Of a stretch of DNA of 49,536 nucleotides, positions 25,917 to 33,910 are shown in pieces. The translations under genes were made by a program, and so were the position numbers. The stretch spans positions 1 through 49,536 of the forward strand of contig JAFAYV010000073.1 in NCBI GenBank assembly GCA_019240115.1. The letters run 5' to 3'. Each line of letters starts with the position of its first letter. Positions within the stretch are counted from its first letter, which is position 1. Under the pieces are notes generated by a model. That model had not been told where the DNA came from, searched no databases, and worked only from the letters and a program-made list of their open reading frames with translations. The stretch is from Solirubrobacterales bacterium. GTDB taxonomy: Bacteria; Actinomycetota; Thermoleophilia; Solirubrobacterales; Solirubrobacteraceae.

Positions 25917-26267
25917 TCAGCGACGCGGCAGGACCCGCTTGGCTTCCTCGGCGATGTCGTGCAGCGTGTGCCCGGCGAGCTCGACCAGCCCGCTGCCCGC
26001 CATTCGGCGCGCCCGGTGCCGGCCTCGCACCCGCAACACGACGAGCGCGGTTCCCGCCCCGACGCCGATCACGGCCGCCGCGGCCGGCCGGACCCAGTTG
26101 CGCGGATCGCGCATTGCCGACATCTCCCAGGACTCGAGCTCGTCCTGGGCGAGCTCGGTGAGGCTGACGAGCGTCGCCTCCATACGCGCCGCGAGGTCCG
26201 CGGGCGGCTCGACCGGCGTCAGCGCCTGGCGCAGCAGCGCCTCGAAGTCATTCGTTGTTGTGCTCAT
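25917..26267 (-). CDS. single-pass membrane protein paired with the ECF sigma factor, possible anti-sigma factor
   Basis: 116 residues from ATG at 26267, 10 bases after the sigma stop, preceded by a G-rich ribosome site; an upstream ATG at 26285 would overlap the sigma gene. N-terminal acidic/helical cytosolic part (FEALLRQALTPVEPPADLAARMEATL), one membrane segment (VRPAAAAVIGVGAGTALVVL) and a basic tail. Position directly after a sigma factor and topology suggest a membrane anti-sigma factor, but there is no zinc HxxxCxxC motif. Confidence 0.7.
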   Translation of the reverse strand: MSTTTNDFEALLRQALTPVEPPADLAARMEATLVSLTELAQDELESWEMSAMRDPRNWVRPAAAAVIGVGAGTALVVLRVRGRHRARRMAGSGLVELAGHTLHDIAEEAKRVLPRR

Positions 26268-26277
26268 TGCCCCCTCG

Positions 26278-26832
26278 TCAGTCATCTTTGCTGTCCACGG
26301 TCTCGGAGACCATCCCCTCGAGCTGACGGATCGCGCGGTGCAGCAGCACCTTGGTTGCCCCGTCGGTTCGCCCGAGCGCGCGCGCGATCTCTCGATTATC
26401 CATCCCGAGCGCGAAGCGCATGATCAGCGCCTCCCGGCGGTCGTCGGGCAGACGGGCGACACCTTCGAGGATCCCCTTGAGCTCCTCGCGGCCCTCGACG
26501 AGCGCCTCGGTGGTGTGAGGCGCCGAGATGAGCCCGGCGTCCTCGATCGCCGACTCAGGCCTGCGCGAGCGGTCGCGATAGAAGTTCGCCGCGAGGTTGT
26601 GGGCGATGCGGATGAGCCATGGGCGCAGCGGGCGACCATCGGACTCGCGCAGCGCTCGCTCGAAGTGTCGATAGGCCTGCAGGAACGTCTGCTCGGTGAG
26701 GTCCTCGGCGTCGTGGTGGTTGCCGACGCGGTAGTAGCTGTAGGAGTAGACGTCGCGCAGGTGGCGGCGGTACAGATCCGTGAACCGAGCGTCGAGCTCG
26801 GCCTTACCGTCGGGATCGCCGTCGGCCAGCAC
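26278..26832 (-). CDS. ECF-type RNA polymerase sigma factor
   Basis: 184 residues from GTG. Region 2 is present (F-T-D-L-Y-R-R-H-L-R-D-V-Y-x-Y-S-Y-Y-R-V-G-N-x-x-D-A-E-D-L-T-E-Q-T-F-L-Q-A-Y) and region 4 ends with the helix-turn-helix L-P-D-D-R-R-E-A-L-I-M-R-F-A-L-G-M-D-N-R-E-I-A-R-A-L-G-R-T. It directs transcription of a stress or envelope regulon, with the downstream membrane protein as likely controller. Confidence 0.92.
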   Translation of the reverse strand: MLADGDPDGKAELDARFTDLYRRHLRDVYSYSYYRVGNHHDAEDLTEQTFLQAYRHFERALRESDGRPLRPWLIRIAHNLAANFYRDRSRRPESAIEDAGLISAPHTTEALVEGREELKGILEGVARLPDDRREALIMRFALGMDNREIARALGRTDGATKVLLHRAIRQLEGMVSETVDSKDD

Positions 26833-26893
26833 ATGGTCAGCCTATCCGCGGCGTGCCACCCGCCGATTTGTGCTCGTGGCCGGATGGTGGCCC

Positions 26894-28564
26894 CTACGCG
26901 GCGCGGACCGAGCGCCGCGGCTTGCGCGTTGTCGGCTCGGTGACCGTCTTGGTCCAGCGCTCGGGCTCGATCCGCCCCTCGACGAGCGCCGCCAGGCCCT
27001 CGAGTGCCGGGGACTGCAGGTGCGCCTCGCGCGCCGCGGTGGCCAGCAGCGGGACCGAGTCGACCGCCTCGACCGCCTGCCCGAGCGCGCGACCGATCTC
27101 CGCTCCGGGCATGCCGCGGGCGAGCAGCTCCCCGGCGCGCCGGTTGCGCGATCCCGAGGCGACGACGGTCGCCACGAGATCGCCGGCGCCGGCCAGCCCC
27201 GCGAAGGTCTCGGGGTGTCCGCCACGGGCGGCGGCGAGCGCGTTGACCTCGGCGAACACCTTGCCGGCGGCGGCGCCGGCGATGTTCGCCCCGGCCTCAG
27301 CGGCTGCCGCGGCCGCCAGCGTCGCCGCGTTCTTGGCACACCCCGCGAGCTCGACGCCGGTGACGTCGGCGGTGACCGAGACATCGAGGTTGGCGCGGTG
27401 CAGCGCGTCGGCGAGCTGGCGCGCGAACCCCTGATCGACCGACGCGAGCACGACCGAGGCGCCGTGCTCCAGCATCTCGACGGCGTGCGCCGGGCCACCG
27501 AGCACGCCGATCGCCCGCGCGGCTGAGCGCTCGGCGGCGAACGCCGCCGGCAGCGTGCCGAGTGGGGGCACCAGGCCCTTGGAGACGACGAGGACTCCCG
27601 TGCGATTGGTGATCTGACCGCCGTGGGCGGCGAGCACCGACGGCAGGGTCTTGGCCGGGACGGTCAGGCAGACGAGGTCGTAGCCCTCCATGATGACGTC
27701 GGCGGCACGCAGGACGCGGATGCTCTCCTGAAGCGGCACGCCCGGGAGGTAGCGCACGTTCTCGCGCTCGTGCTCGATCGCGTGGGCCTGCTCGCGCGTG
27801 CGACAACCGAGGTCGACCTCGAGTCCCGCGCGGGCGAGGCAGATGGCGAGGCTCGTGCCCCAGGTGCCGGCGCCGACCACGGCCACCCGGCGCACGGGGG
27901 CCAGCCCGCCGAGCCACTCCCATTGGAGCATGACGCACGGCCAGATCCGCTCGGTGACCGCGCGGGCGAGCGACTTGGACGGCTCGGTGACCTGCGGGAA
28001 CCGCAGTACCCGGCCCGCGCGCAGGCGGACCTTGTGCGGGCGGATGCGCCAGCCGCGCCGGATCGCCTCGGTGCCGATGATCGCCACGGGCACGACCGGC
28101 GCACCGGTCTCGAGCGCCAGGCGGCCGACGCCCCGCTTGGGGTCGCCGAGCGCTCCGGGCCGCACGCGCGTGCCCTCGGGGAAGATGAGAACGATGTCGC
28201 CGCGGGCGAGGATCGTCCGCGCGGTCTCGATCGACTCGGCGTCGGACTCGCCCCGGCGCACGGGGAAGGCGCCGAGCGCATTGAGGAACCACGCCTGCCA
28301 GCGCTTGCGGAAGAGCTCCTCCTTGGCGACGTAGTGCATCGGCCGCCGCGCCATCGTCGCGATCACGAACGGGTCGAGGAAGCTGCGGTGGTTGGCGGCG
28401 ATGATCACCGGCCCGGAGGCGGGGACGTGCTCGCGCCCGATCCGCTGCATCCGGAAGTACAGGTGAAAGAACGCCTGGAAGAGCACCCGGACGATCGCGT
28501 ACAGCACCGGATTGGCGCCGTGCGCACGGGCCCGGCGGTGCAGACGCTCATGCTCGTTGGACAT
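26894..28564 (-). CDS. fusion of PlsC acyltransferase and glycerol-3-phosphate dehydrogenase GpsA
   Basis: 556 residues with no stop between the two halves. Residues ~1-225: PlsC/LPLAT domain with N-H-R-S-F-L-D (HxxxxD), F-P-E-G-T-R, and V-P-V-A-I-I-G. Residues ~228-556: GpsA, with G-A-G-T-W-G-T-S (NAD), V-S-K-G-L, A-G-C-A-K-N (catalytic Lys) and G-A-G-D-L-V-A-T-V-V-A-S-G-S-R-N-R-R-A-G. GpsA supplies glycerol 3-phosphate and PlsC makes phosphatidate from acyl-glycerol 3-phosphate, so both steps of glycerolipid supply are on one chain. A GTG at the junction (VRRVAVVG) might also allow a separate GpsA. Confidence 0.88.
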   Translation of the reverse strand: MSNEHERLHRRARAHGANPVLYAIVRVLFQAFFHLYFRMQRIGREHVPASGPVIIAANHRSFLDPFVIATMARRPMHYVAKEELFRKRWQAWFLNALGAFPVRRGESDAESIETARTILARGDIVLIFPEGTRVRPGALGDPKRGVGRLALETGAPVVPVAIIGTEAIRRGWRIRPHKVRLRAGRVLRFPQVTEPSKSLARAVTERIWPCVMLQWEWLGGLAPVRRVAVVGAGTWGTSLAICLARAGLEVDLGCRTREQAHAIEHERENVRYLPGVPLQESIRVLRAADVIMEGYDLVCLTVPAKTLPSVLAAHGGQITNRTGVLVVSKGLVPPLGTLPAAFAAERSAARAIGVLGGPAHAVEMLEHGASVVLASVDQGFARQLADALHRANLDVSVTADVTGVELAGCAKNAATLAAAAAAEAGANIAGAAAGKVFAEVNALAAARGGHPETFAGLAGAGDLVATVVASGSRNRRAGELLARGMPGAEIGRALGQAVEAVDSVPLLATAAREAHLQSPALEGLAALVEGRIEPERWTKTVTEPTTRKPRRSVRAA

Positions 28565-28612
28565 CGCACATGCCGTACCCGCCGTCGATGGGGTCGTTAC
28601 AGTTGCCTGCCA

Positions 28613-29158
28613 GTGAGCCCGGGCCTCGATCGCACGCGCACGCTCCGCGGCGCCGCCAGCGGCGTGATCGCCTCGGCCGTCTGGGGTCTGCAGCAGCCGC
28701 TCGACAAGCTCGTGTTCTCCAGCCGCTACGACGACGTCGAGCTGCTCGGCAAGGCGGTCACCCAGAAGGGCGGCTGGTATCCGATCGGCTTCGCCGCCCA
28801 CCTCGGCAACGGCGCCATCTTCGGGGCCGTCTACGCCAACCTCGCCCCCACGCTGCCGATCCCGCCGGCGCTCCGCGGCCCCGTGGCGGGGCTGTTCGAG
28901 CACGTGACCCTGTGGCCGCTCGGCGCGGTCACCGATCGCATCCATCCGGCACGGGGCGAGCTGCCACGGCTGCAGGGCAATCGCCCGGCGTTCCTGCAGG
29001 CGACCTGGCGGCATCTGCTCTTCGGCGTCGTGCTCGGCGAGCTCGAGCGCCGGCTCAACCCCGACCGGAAGCCCGAGCCCCCCGCGCCCGAGCTCGACTA
29101 CTCCTCCAACGGGCACGGCTCGCTCGCCCACGCCGTCCCGCTGCCCCAGTCGGGTTGA
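28613..29158 (+). CDS. conserved-looking membrane-associated protein of unknown function
   Basis: 181 residues from GTG. Two weakly hydrophobic segments (GAASGVIASAVWGL and IGFAAHLGNGAIFGAVYANL) and a Trp/His-rich middle; the C-terminus is hydrophilic (RRLNPDRKPEPPAPELDY). The phrase Q-Q-P-L-D-K-x-V-F followed by Y-D-D-V-E-L-L-G-K is distinctive, but I cannot name a family. It is divergent from the PlsC-GpsA gene, 48 bases away, and could share its promoter region. Confidence 0.65.
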   Translation: MSPGLDRTRTLRGAASGVIASAVWGLQQPLDKLVFSSRYDDVELLGKAVTQKGGWYPIGFAAHLGNGAIFGAVYANLAPTLPIPPALRGPVAGLFEHVTLWPLGAVTDRIHPARGELPRLQGNRPAFLQATWRHLLFGVVLGELERRLNPDRKPEPPAPELDYSSNGHGSLAHAVPLPQSG

Positions 29159-29184
29159 CCGCCTCCACCGGCCGCACCGCCGGG

Positions 29185-29222
29185 CGCCGCACGCTGCACT
29201 AGCTCGCCGCACGCTGCACTAG
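29185..29222. repeat. 20-bp period tandem duplication upstream of the reductase gene
   Basis: CGCCGCACGCTGCACTAG occurs at 29185-29202 and 29205-29222. It fills the short gap between two plus-strand genes, ending 10 bases before the GTG start of the next gene. Confidence 0.85.
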
Positions 29223-29232
29223 GGTCCGGCGC

Positions 29233-30189
29233 GTGCGCGCGCTGATCACCGGGGCCTCGGGGTTCGCCGGCACCTGGCTGTGTCGCGAGTGTCTGACGGC
29301 CGGCGACGAGGTGATCGCGCTCTCGCGCAGCGGCGTCGCGCCCGGCGGCGGTCGCGCCCTCGCCGTCGACCTCGAGGACGAGGGGGCCGTCACGCACGCC
29401 GTCCGCGAGGCCGCGCCCGAGGTCGTCTACCATCTCGCGGCGCTCAGCTCGGTCGGGCGCTCCTGGGAGGCGCCGGCGCGGACCCTGCGCGAAAACGTCG
29501 GCGCTGCCGCCAACCTGCTCGAGGCGCTCCGGCTCCACGCTCCCGGGGCGAGGATCGTCTGGGTCAGCACGTGCGAGGTCTACGGCGATCCCACGCGATT
29601 GCCGGTCGCCGAGGACGCGCCGGTCGCGCCCGCCAACCCGTACGCGGTGTCCAAGCTCTGCGGCGAGCAGCTCTGCGAGGTCTACCGCGCCGCCTACGGG
29701 CTCGAGATCGTCCGCGCCCGCCCGTTCAGCCACTCGGGGCCCGGCCAACGGCCGATCTTCCTGCTCTCCTCGCTGACCCGGCAGGCCGCCGAGGGTCGGC
29801 GCGCGGGAGTGCGCGAACTGCGGATCGTCACCGGCAATCCCGACACCCGGCGCGACTTCACCGATGTCCGCGACATCGTGCGCGCCTACCGCCTGCTCGC
29901 CACCGGACGCCGGCGCGGGATCTACAACGTCAGCACCGGCGAGTCGATCTCGGCCGGCGACCAGGTGCGGCTGCTCGCCGAGCTGCTCGCGCCGATCGCC
30001 GTCGAGCACGTCGTGGACCCGAATCGGGTGCGCGCCCACGAGGTGATGGATCTGCGAGGCGACCGCTCCCGCCTGACCGCCGACACCGGCTGGGAGCCCA
30101 CGATCCCCTTCCGTCAGACGATGGCCGAGACGATCGACTGGTGGGAGCGCGAGCTCGACGCCGAGACCCAGCCCGCCCGCGGGCGTTGA
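29233..30189 (+). CDS. NAD(P)-dependent sugar-nucleotide reductase (GDP-6-deoxy-mannose reductase-like)
   Basis: 318 residues from GTG. Extended SDR: ITGASGFAGTWL at the N-terminus, V-V-Y-H-L-A-A-L-S-S-V-G, V-S-T-C-E-V-Y-G, the catalytic Y-A-V-S-K, R-P-F-S-H-S-G-P-G-Q, and D-F-T-D-V-R-D. The H-S-G-P-G-Q and R-D-F-T-D-V-R-D strings resemble Rmd/GDP-mannose 4,6-dehydratase relatives. It makes a deoxysugar nucleotide for surface polymers; the exact substrate is not certain. It is the last core gene before the tRNA and the island. Confidence 0.85.
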   Translation: MRALITGASGFAGTWLCRECLTAGDEVIALSRSGVAPGGGRALAVDLEDEGAVTHAVREAAPEVVYHLAALSSVGRSWEAPARTLRENVGAAANLLEALRLHAPGARIVWVSTCEVYGDPTRLPVAEDAPVAPANPYAVSKLCGEQLCEVYRAAYGLEIVRARPFSHSGPGQRPIFLLSSLTRQAAEGRRAGVRELRIVTGNPDTRRDFTDVRDIVRAYRLLATGRRRGIYNVSTGESISAGDQVRLLAELLAPIAVEHVVDPNRVRAHEVMDLRGDRSRLTADTGWEPTIPFRQTMAETIDWWERELDAETQPARGR

Positions 30190-30219
30190 CCGCGGGCGGG
30201 CGGCCGGGGCGTCAGGGGG

Positions 30220-30373
30220 TCAGAACGGACCGCTGCCGACCTGACGGAAGCCCGCCGGGGTGATGCCGCTGACCGCGGCGCTGCCGAGCACGATCTCAAA
30301 CCCCGTCGACGGTCTCCTCGCCCTCGCCCCGCAGCCAGTGCTCGCTCGGCGGACACGGTCCGCTCGCTTCCAT
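30220..30373 (-). pseudogene. gene remnant with one frameshift
   Basis: On the minus strand ATG at 30373 opens MEASGPCPPSEHWLRGEGEE..., which stops at TGA after 25 codons. In the neighbouring frame the reading continues as F-E-I-V-L-G-S-A-A-V-S-G-I-T-P-A-G-F-R-Q-V-G-S-G-P-F-stop (30220). One base change in the GGGGTTTGAG stretch near 30300 would join them into a ~50-residue protein. I do not recognise it. Confidence 0.35.
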
Positions 30374-30470
30374 CCTGCGAGCCGGCGGAGCTCGGGCGTT
30401 CGCTCCCCCTGAGCCTACGGGGGCGCCCCGAGGCCGCGTGGCCGCCCGCGTGGCAGACTGGCCCGGCGGC

Positions 30471-30543
30471 GCCCGCCTAGCTCAACTGGCAGAGCACTTC
30501 ACTTGTAATGAAAAGGTTCGGGGTTCGAGTCCCCGGGCGGGCT
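30471..30543 (+). tRNA. tRNA-Thr (anticodon UGU)
   Basis: Cloverleaf: acceptor GCCCGCC pairs with GGCGGGC; D arm GCTC...GAGC; anticodon loop CTTGTAA with anticodon TGT; T arm CGGGG-TTCGAGT-CCCCG. The anticodon stem has a mismatch at its outer pair. CCA is not encoded. Its 3' half is the attachment site of the island that begins directly after it. Confidence 0.93.
30501..30543 (+). other. attL core, 43 bp
   Basis: Second half of the tRNA-Thr gene, from ACTTGTAATG in the anticodon loop to its last base; identical to 45808-45850. Confidence 0.92.
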
Positions 30544-30603
30544 TTGGGTAATAGCTGGTAATCAGATTATCTGAGGCGCTGGGCCGATCGTGTCGATCAG
30601 CAC

Positions 30604-30623
30604 ATGTCCCAAGTATGTCCCGA
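30604..30623 (+). promoter_or_regulatory. left candidate integrase arm sites
   Basis: ATGTCCC is present twice, at 30604-30610 and 30615-30621, 11 bases apart, and the second reads TATGTCCCGA. The same ten bases occur in the same orientation near the right end (45717-45726). The pair lies 60 bases inside attL and just upstream of a possible -10 (TACGAT, 30632-30637) for the integrase, so binding could also repress that gene. Confidence 0.55.
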
Positions 30624-30643
30624 GACTGGTGTACGATGTGGGC

Positions 30644-31819
30644 GTGGAGGCGAACGCTCACGTCAGGCCGCCGTCGGGCCACGTGTTCCGGGTGGACCGC
30701 AGCCGCGGCCCGGTGTGGTTCGCGAAGTACCGGCCGCCCGACGGCCGTCAGGTCCAGAAGAAGGTCGGTCCGGCATGGACCGAGCGAGGGCGGCCCCCGG
30801 TCGGCTACTTCACGAAGCGGACCGCCGAAGCGTGGCTGCGTGACCGCCTGGACGAGGCCCGTCGCACCGCCGGCGCCGCCGCCAAGGATCCGATCGCGGC
30901 GACGTTCGCCGACGCGGCCGCCGAGTGGCTGCGCTTCATCGAGGAGGACCGCCGGCGCAAGCCGTCGACGGTCGGCGGCTATACGTCGATCGTGCGCGCT
31001 CAGCTGCTGCCAGCGTTCGGCCCGATGCCGCTCGCGTCCATCACGCCGGACACCATCGACGCCTGGCTCGCGAGCAGCGGCGGCTCAATCAGCTCACGGC
31101 GCAAGTCACTCGTCCTGCTACACGGCATCTTCCGCCGGGCGAGCAAGGTCTACGGCCTGCCCGTCAACCCGGTCGTCGACGTCGAGAAGCCACCGCTCGC
31201 GTCCAGCGGCGACATCGACGTCTTCTCCCCCGAGGAGGTGTGGGCTCTGGTTCGGGCGGCCGGCTCCGAGCTCGACGGCGCGCTGTACCTGACCGCGGCC
31301 TTCACGGGGCTGCGGATGGGCGAGCTGCTCGCGCTGCGCTGGCGCGACGTCGACTTCGCTCGCAGCGCGGTCCGCGTGCGCGCCAGCTACTACAACGGCC
31401 ACCTGACCACGCCTAAGTCGGGCCGGGTCCGCGCCGTCCCGCTCGCCCCCGACGTCGCCACCGCCCTGGCCCAGCTCGGCCGCCGGAGGGACTGGGTCGG
31501 CGACGACGACCTCGTGTTCGCAGGCATCGGGGGCGACCACCTCGACGGCTCTGCGCTGCGGCGCCGCTACAAGGACGCACTCGTCCGCGCCGGCCTTCGC
31601 CCCCTGCGCTTCCACGACCTGCGTCACACCTTCGGCACCCGCATGATCGCTAAGGCCGACATCCGCCGCGTCCAGGAGTGGATGGGCCACGCCGACATCC
31701 AGACCACCATGCGCTATCTGCACTTCGCGCCACGCGACGAGGATGCGGACTTGGTCGCGGAGGCCTTCGCGGTCGTGGAGCCACACGACACGACGGGACG
31801 AGTTGGGACGTCTTCGTGA
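30644..31819 (+). CDS. int: tyrosine site-specific integrase
   Basis: 391 residues from GTG at 30644; the frame is open back to 30590, and GTG at 30638 is also possible. If TACGAT at 30632 is the -10, the message would be leaderless at 30644. N-terminal arm-binding domain, core-binding domain (~75-160), then the catalytic domain with T-G-L-R-M-G-E-L-L-A-L (Arg I), H-D-L-R-H-T-F (His/Arg II), M-G-H-A and the nucleophile in M-R-Y-L-H-F. All catalytic residues are intact. It recombines the tRNA-Thr att sites. Confidence 0.93.
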   Translation: MEANAHVRPPSGHVFRVDRSRGPVWFAKYRPPDGRQVQKKVGPAWTERGRPPVGYFTKRTAEAWLRDRLDEARRTAGAAAKDPIAATFADAAAEWLRFIEEDRRRKPSTVGGYTSIVRAQLLPAFGPMPLASITPDTIDAWLASSGGSISSRRKSLVLLHGIFRRASKVYGLPVNPVVDVEKPPLASSGDIDVFSPEEVWALVRAAGSELDGALYLTAAFTGLRMGELLALRWRDVDFARSAVRVRASYYNGHLTTPKSGRVRAVPLAPDVATALAQLGRRRDWVGDDDLVFAGIGGDHLDGSALRRRYKDALVRAGLRPLRFHDLRHTFGTRMIAKADIRRVQEWMGHADIQTTMRYLHFAPRDEDADLVAEAFAVVEPHDTTGRVGTSS

Positions 31820-31971
31820 GTTTCGTGGGACGACCAGGGACGTCTTTGGACATCTCGGGGCATCCTGCTCCCCACGCTGGCATCGAGCGTGGTCGCCAGG
31901 GACGGCCTTGCCGAAACGTCCCGTGTTCCGAGGCTGGCGCGCCTCGGGGCGGGGACGTCTCGGGACGTCTT
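31805..31971 (+). repeat. cluster of GGGACGTCTY decamers after the integrase gene
   Basis: Copies at 31805, 31837, 31952 and 31962, plus an inverted AACGTCCC near 31915. The motif is close to the GGGACAT found (as ATGTCCC) at both element ends, and may be a binding site for the same or a companion protein such as an excisionase. Confidence 0.5.
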
Positions 31972-32003
31972 CGGGTCCAAGCACCCAGTGCGTTTCTCCT
32001 ATG

Positions 32004-33088
32004 TCAAGGGAGTGGAGTGTTGCAGTGGATGACGCGGGGTGCGCGGCGGCGGCGTGAGCTGATGTTGTGGGGGTCTGGTTGGAGGTGTTTCCAGAGGGTG
32101 GTGGCGATTTGGCGTTTGAGGCAGCGGAGCGCCTCTCGGCGGCTTTTGCCTTCGGCGAGTTTGCGCTGGTAGTAGTCGCGGGCGGGTGGGTGGCAGCGGA
32201 GCTGGGTGATCGCGATGCGGTGTAGCGCGGCGTTGAGTTGACGGTTGCCGCCTTGGTCGTAGCGGTGGCGGACGTGTTCGCCGGAGCTGGCTTTGATCGG
32301 TGCCGAGCCGGTGATCTGCGCGAACTTGGAGGCGGTGCGGAAGCGTTGCGCGCCGGCGGCCTCGCCGATCGCCTTGGCGGCCGAGAGGACACCGCAGCCG
32401 GGCATGGAGAGCAGCCCAGGCCGGTACTTGGTGACCAGCGGTTCGATCTCGGCGAGCCGGCCGTCGATCGCGGTGGTGAGCTCGCGGATGCGTTTGAGCT
32501 CGTCGCGCGCCACGCGGACCTGTGCCCGTGATCCCCTGCCGGCGAGTTTGCGTGCGGTCTTCTGCTGCCAGCCACGCTGGGTCAATGAGCGGATCGGGAC
32601 CTGGTAGTCGGGGTCGAGGTCGTGGAGGTGCCAGCGCAGGTCGTTGATCAGCGCGGTGCGCTGATAGATCAATCGCTCGCGATGGTCGACCAGCTGGCGG
32701 ATCTCGAGCGCCTGCTCATCCAGCTGCGCTGACGCGAAGGTCTCGATCCCTTCCCGCAGCGCGGCACGCGCGACCGCGAGCGCATCGATCGGATCAGACT
32801 TCCCCGGCTCGCGGCCGCCCTTGCGTGCCCCGGCCATGAGCTTGGGCGGGATCCGGATCACCCGCTCGCCGCGGGCGAGCAGGAACCGCTCGAGGCGACC
32901 AGAGACGTGCCGGCAGTCCTCGATCGCCCACACGACTGGCTCCCCGAGCCCGCGAGCCCATTCCAGCAGCCGACCGTGCCCCTGATCCCGAGCGGGCATC
33001 GTCCGGGTCTGGATCTCGCGGCCGGTGAGCTGCTGCACGCCGCACAGGTGTGCGTGCCCTTGTGCGCGTCCACCCCGATCACGATCAT
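32004..33088 (-). pseudogene. IS110-family transposase with a 5' frameshift
   Basis: Translation from ATG at 33088 gives MIVIGVDAHKGTHTCAA, the first Asp of the DEDD (RuvC-like) domain, then loses frame near 33040 by one base; the remainder (QQLTGREIQTRTMPARDQGHGR onward) is open to 32004. The central D-P-I-D-A-L-A-V-A-R-A motif and the C-terminal Transposase_20 domain (P-G-C-G-V-L-S-A-A-K-A-I-G-E, then S-S-G-x-x-x-R-x-R-Y-D-Q-G-G-N-R) are intact, the latter containing the catalytic serine region. As written it is not translatable in full; a single sequencing error could also explain it. Confidence 0.85.
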
Positions 33089-33348
33089 GTACCACCGTCC
33101 CTTCGTTTGGTGAGAACGCCGATGAAGCGGATCGCCGGCGGACAAACCTCAGTCGGGGCGGATAGCCACGCTCCTATCAAGTCACGCCGGTGATCCTCGG
33201 GCGGCGACGGGCGGCAAACGCACCACAGTCAGAACCCAACCAGCGTTCGACAGTGCAGATGTGGAGCCAGCCCGTCGTCAGCCCGAGACCTAGCGCTCGG
33301 GTCGGACAACACCGACCGCGGCCGGCACCATGACACTGAGTGGAGTGT
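32010..33348 (-). mobile_element. IS110-family insertion sequence with candidate ends
   Basis: The 11-bp direct repeat GAGTGGAGTGT occurs at 32010-32020 and 33338-33348, each preceded by a related ATG-x-CA. The enclosed ~1.33 kb has the size and plan of an IS110: transposase on the minus strand and about 250 non-coding bases upstream of its start (33089-33337). In this family that upstream region encodes a structured bridge RNA. The transposase stop (32004) is just outside the left repeat, so the exact boundary is uncertain. Confidence 0.6.
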
Positions 33349-33577
33349 ATGTCTGTGCGGGCAGGTCGAAGCTGAGTGGGTGGCGGCTGACGGGATGGGG
33401 CCGATGCCGGACCTCGCTGCCGAACGCGTCGGACGGCGCGGCAGTCAAGGGAGGGCCGTCAGGCCCTGCCGAAGGCAGCCCCGGAGGGGCGACCTTGACG
33501 GACGCGGCGCCGACGCGACCATCTGTGCGAGTCCGGCAGCGAGCGATGCGCGTCCGACCAGCTCCCGAGAGGCAGCC

Positions 33578-33910
33578 ATGACCGCCCTCGACCACACGCT
33601 CGATCCCGACGGCCGGCGCATCGAGTTGACCATCGAGCGCTGGGCGCACATCGTCAGCGAGGTCACAGGGCATCCTGAGCTCGCGAGATACCGAGACGAG
33701 GTCCTGCGCGCCGTCACCGCGTCGCCTGGCCCGCCGCGACGTCCGCTCGCGCCGCGGCCGCCCGACGAGGTGCAGCCCGGCCGCCGGAGCAACGAACGCT
33801 GGTTTTTTCTCCGCGGCGCCGGCCCGAGCCGTTGGCTGCAGGTGGTCGTAGCCTATGAGGAGGATCGCGGCTGGATCGTCACCGCCTTCGGCCGCCGCCG
33901 AGACCCATGA
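33578..33910 (+). CDS. small protein next to DUF2283, possible RelE/barnase-like nuclease toxin
   Basis: 110 residues from ATG at 33578 after GAGAGG. It contains I-E-L-T-I-E-R-W-A-H-I-V-S-E-V-T-G-H-P-E-L near the start and a C-terminal W-L-Q-V-V-V-A-Y-E-E-D-R-G-W-I-V-T-A-F strand pair with a basic end (GRRRDP). That H-I-x-x-x-H-P pattern and the strand pair resemble PBECR/DUF4258-type small nucleases; the match is by eye. The stop overlaps the DUF2283 gene (ATGA). Confidence 0.6.
   Translation: MTALDHTLDPDGRRIELTIERWAHIVSEVTGHPELARYRDEVLRAVTASPGPPRRPLAPRPPDEVQPGRRSNERWFFLRGAGPSRWLQVVVAYEEDRGWIVTAFGRRRDP

Noticed and set aside
33290-33577. coding sequence between the IS110 and the DUF2283 module
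   Set aside because: Short frames on both strands disagree with each other and have no ribosome sites or motifs.
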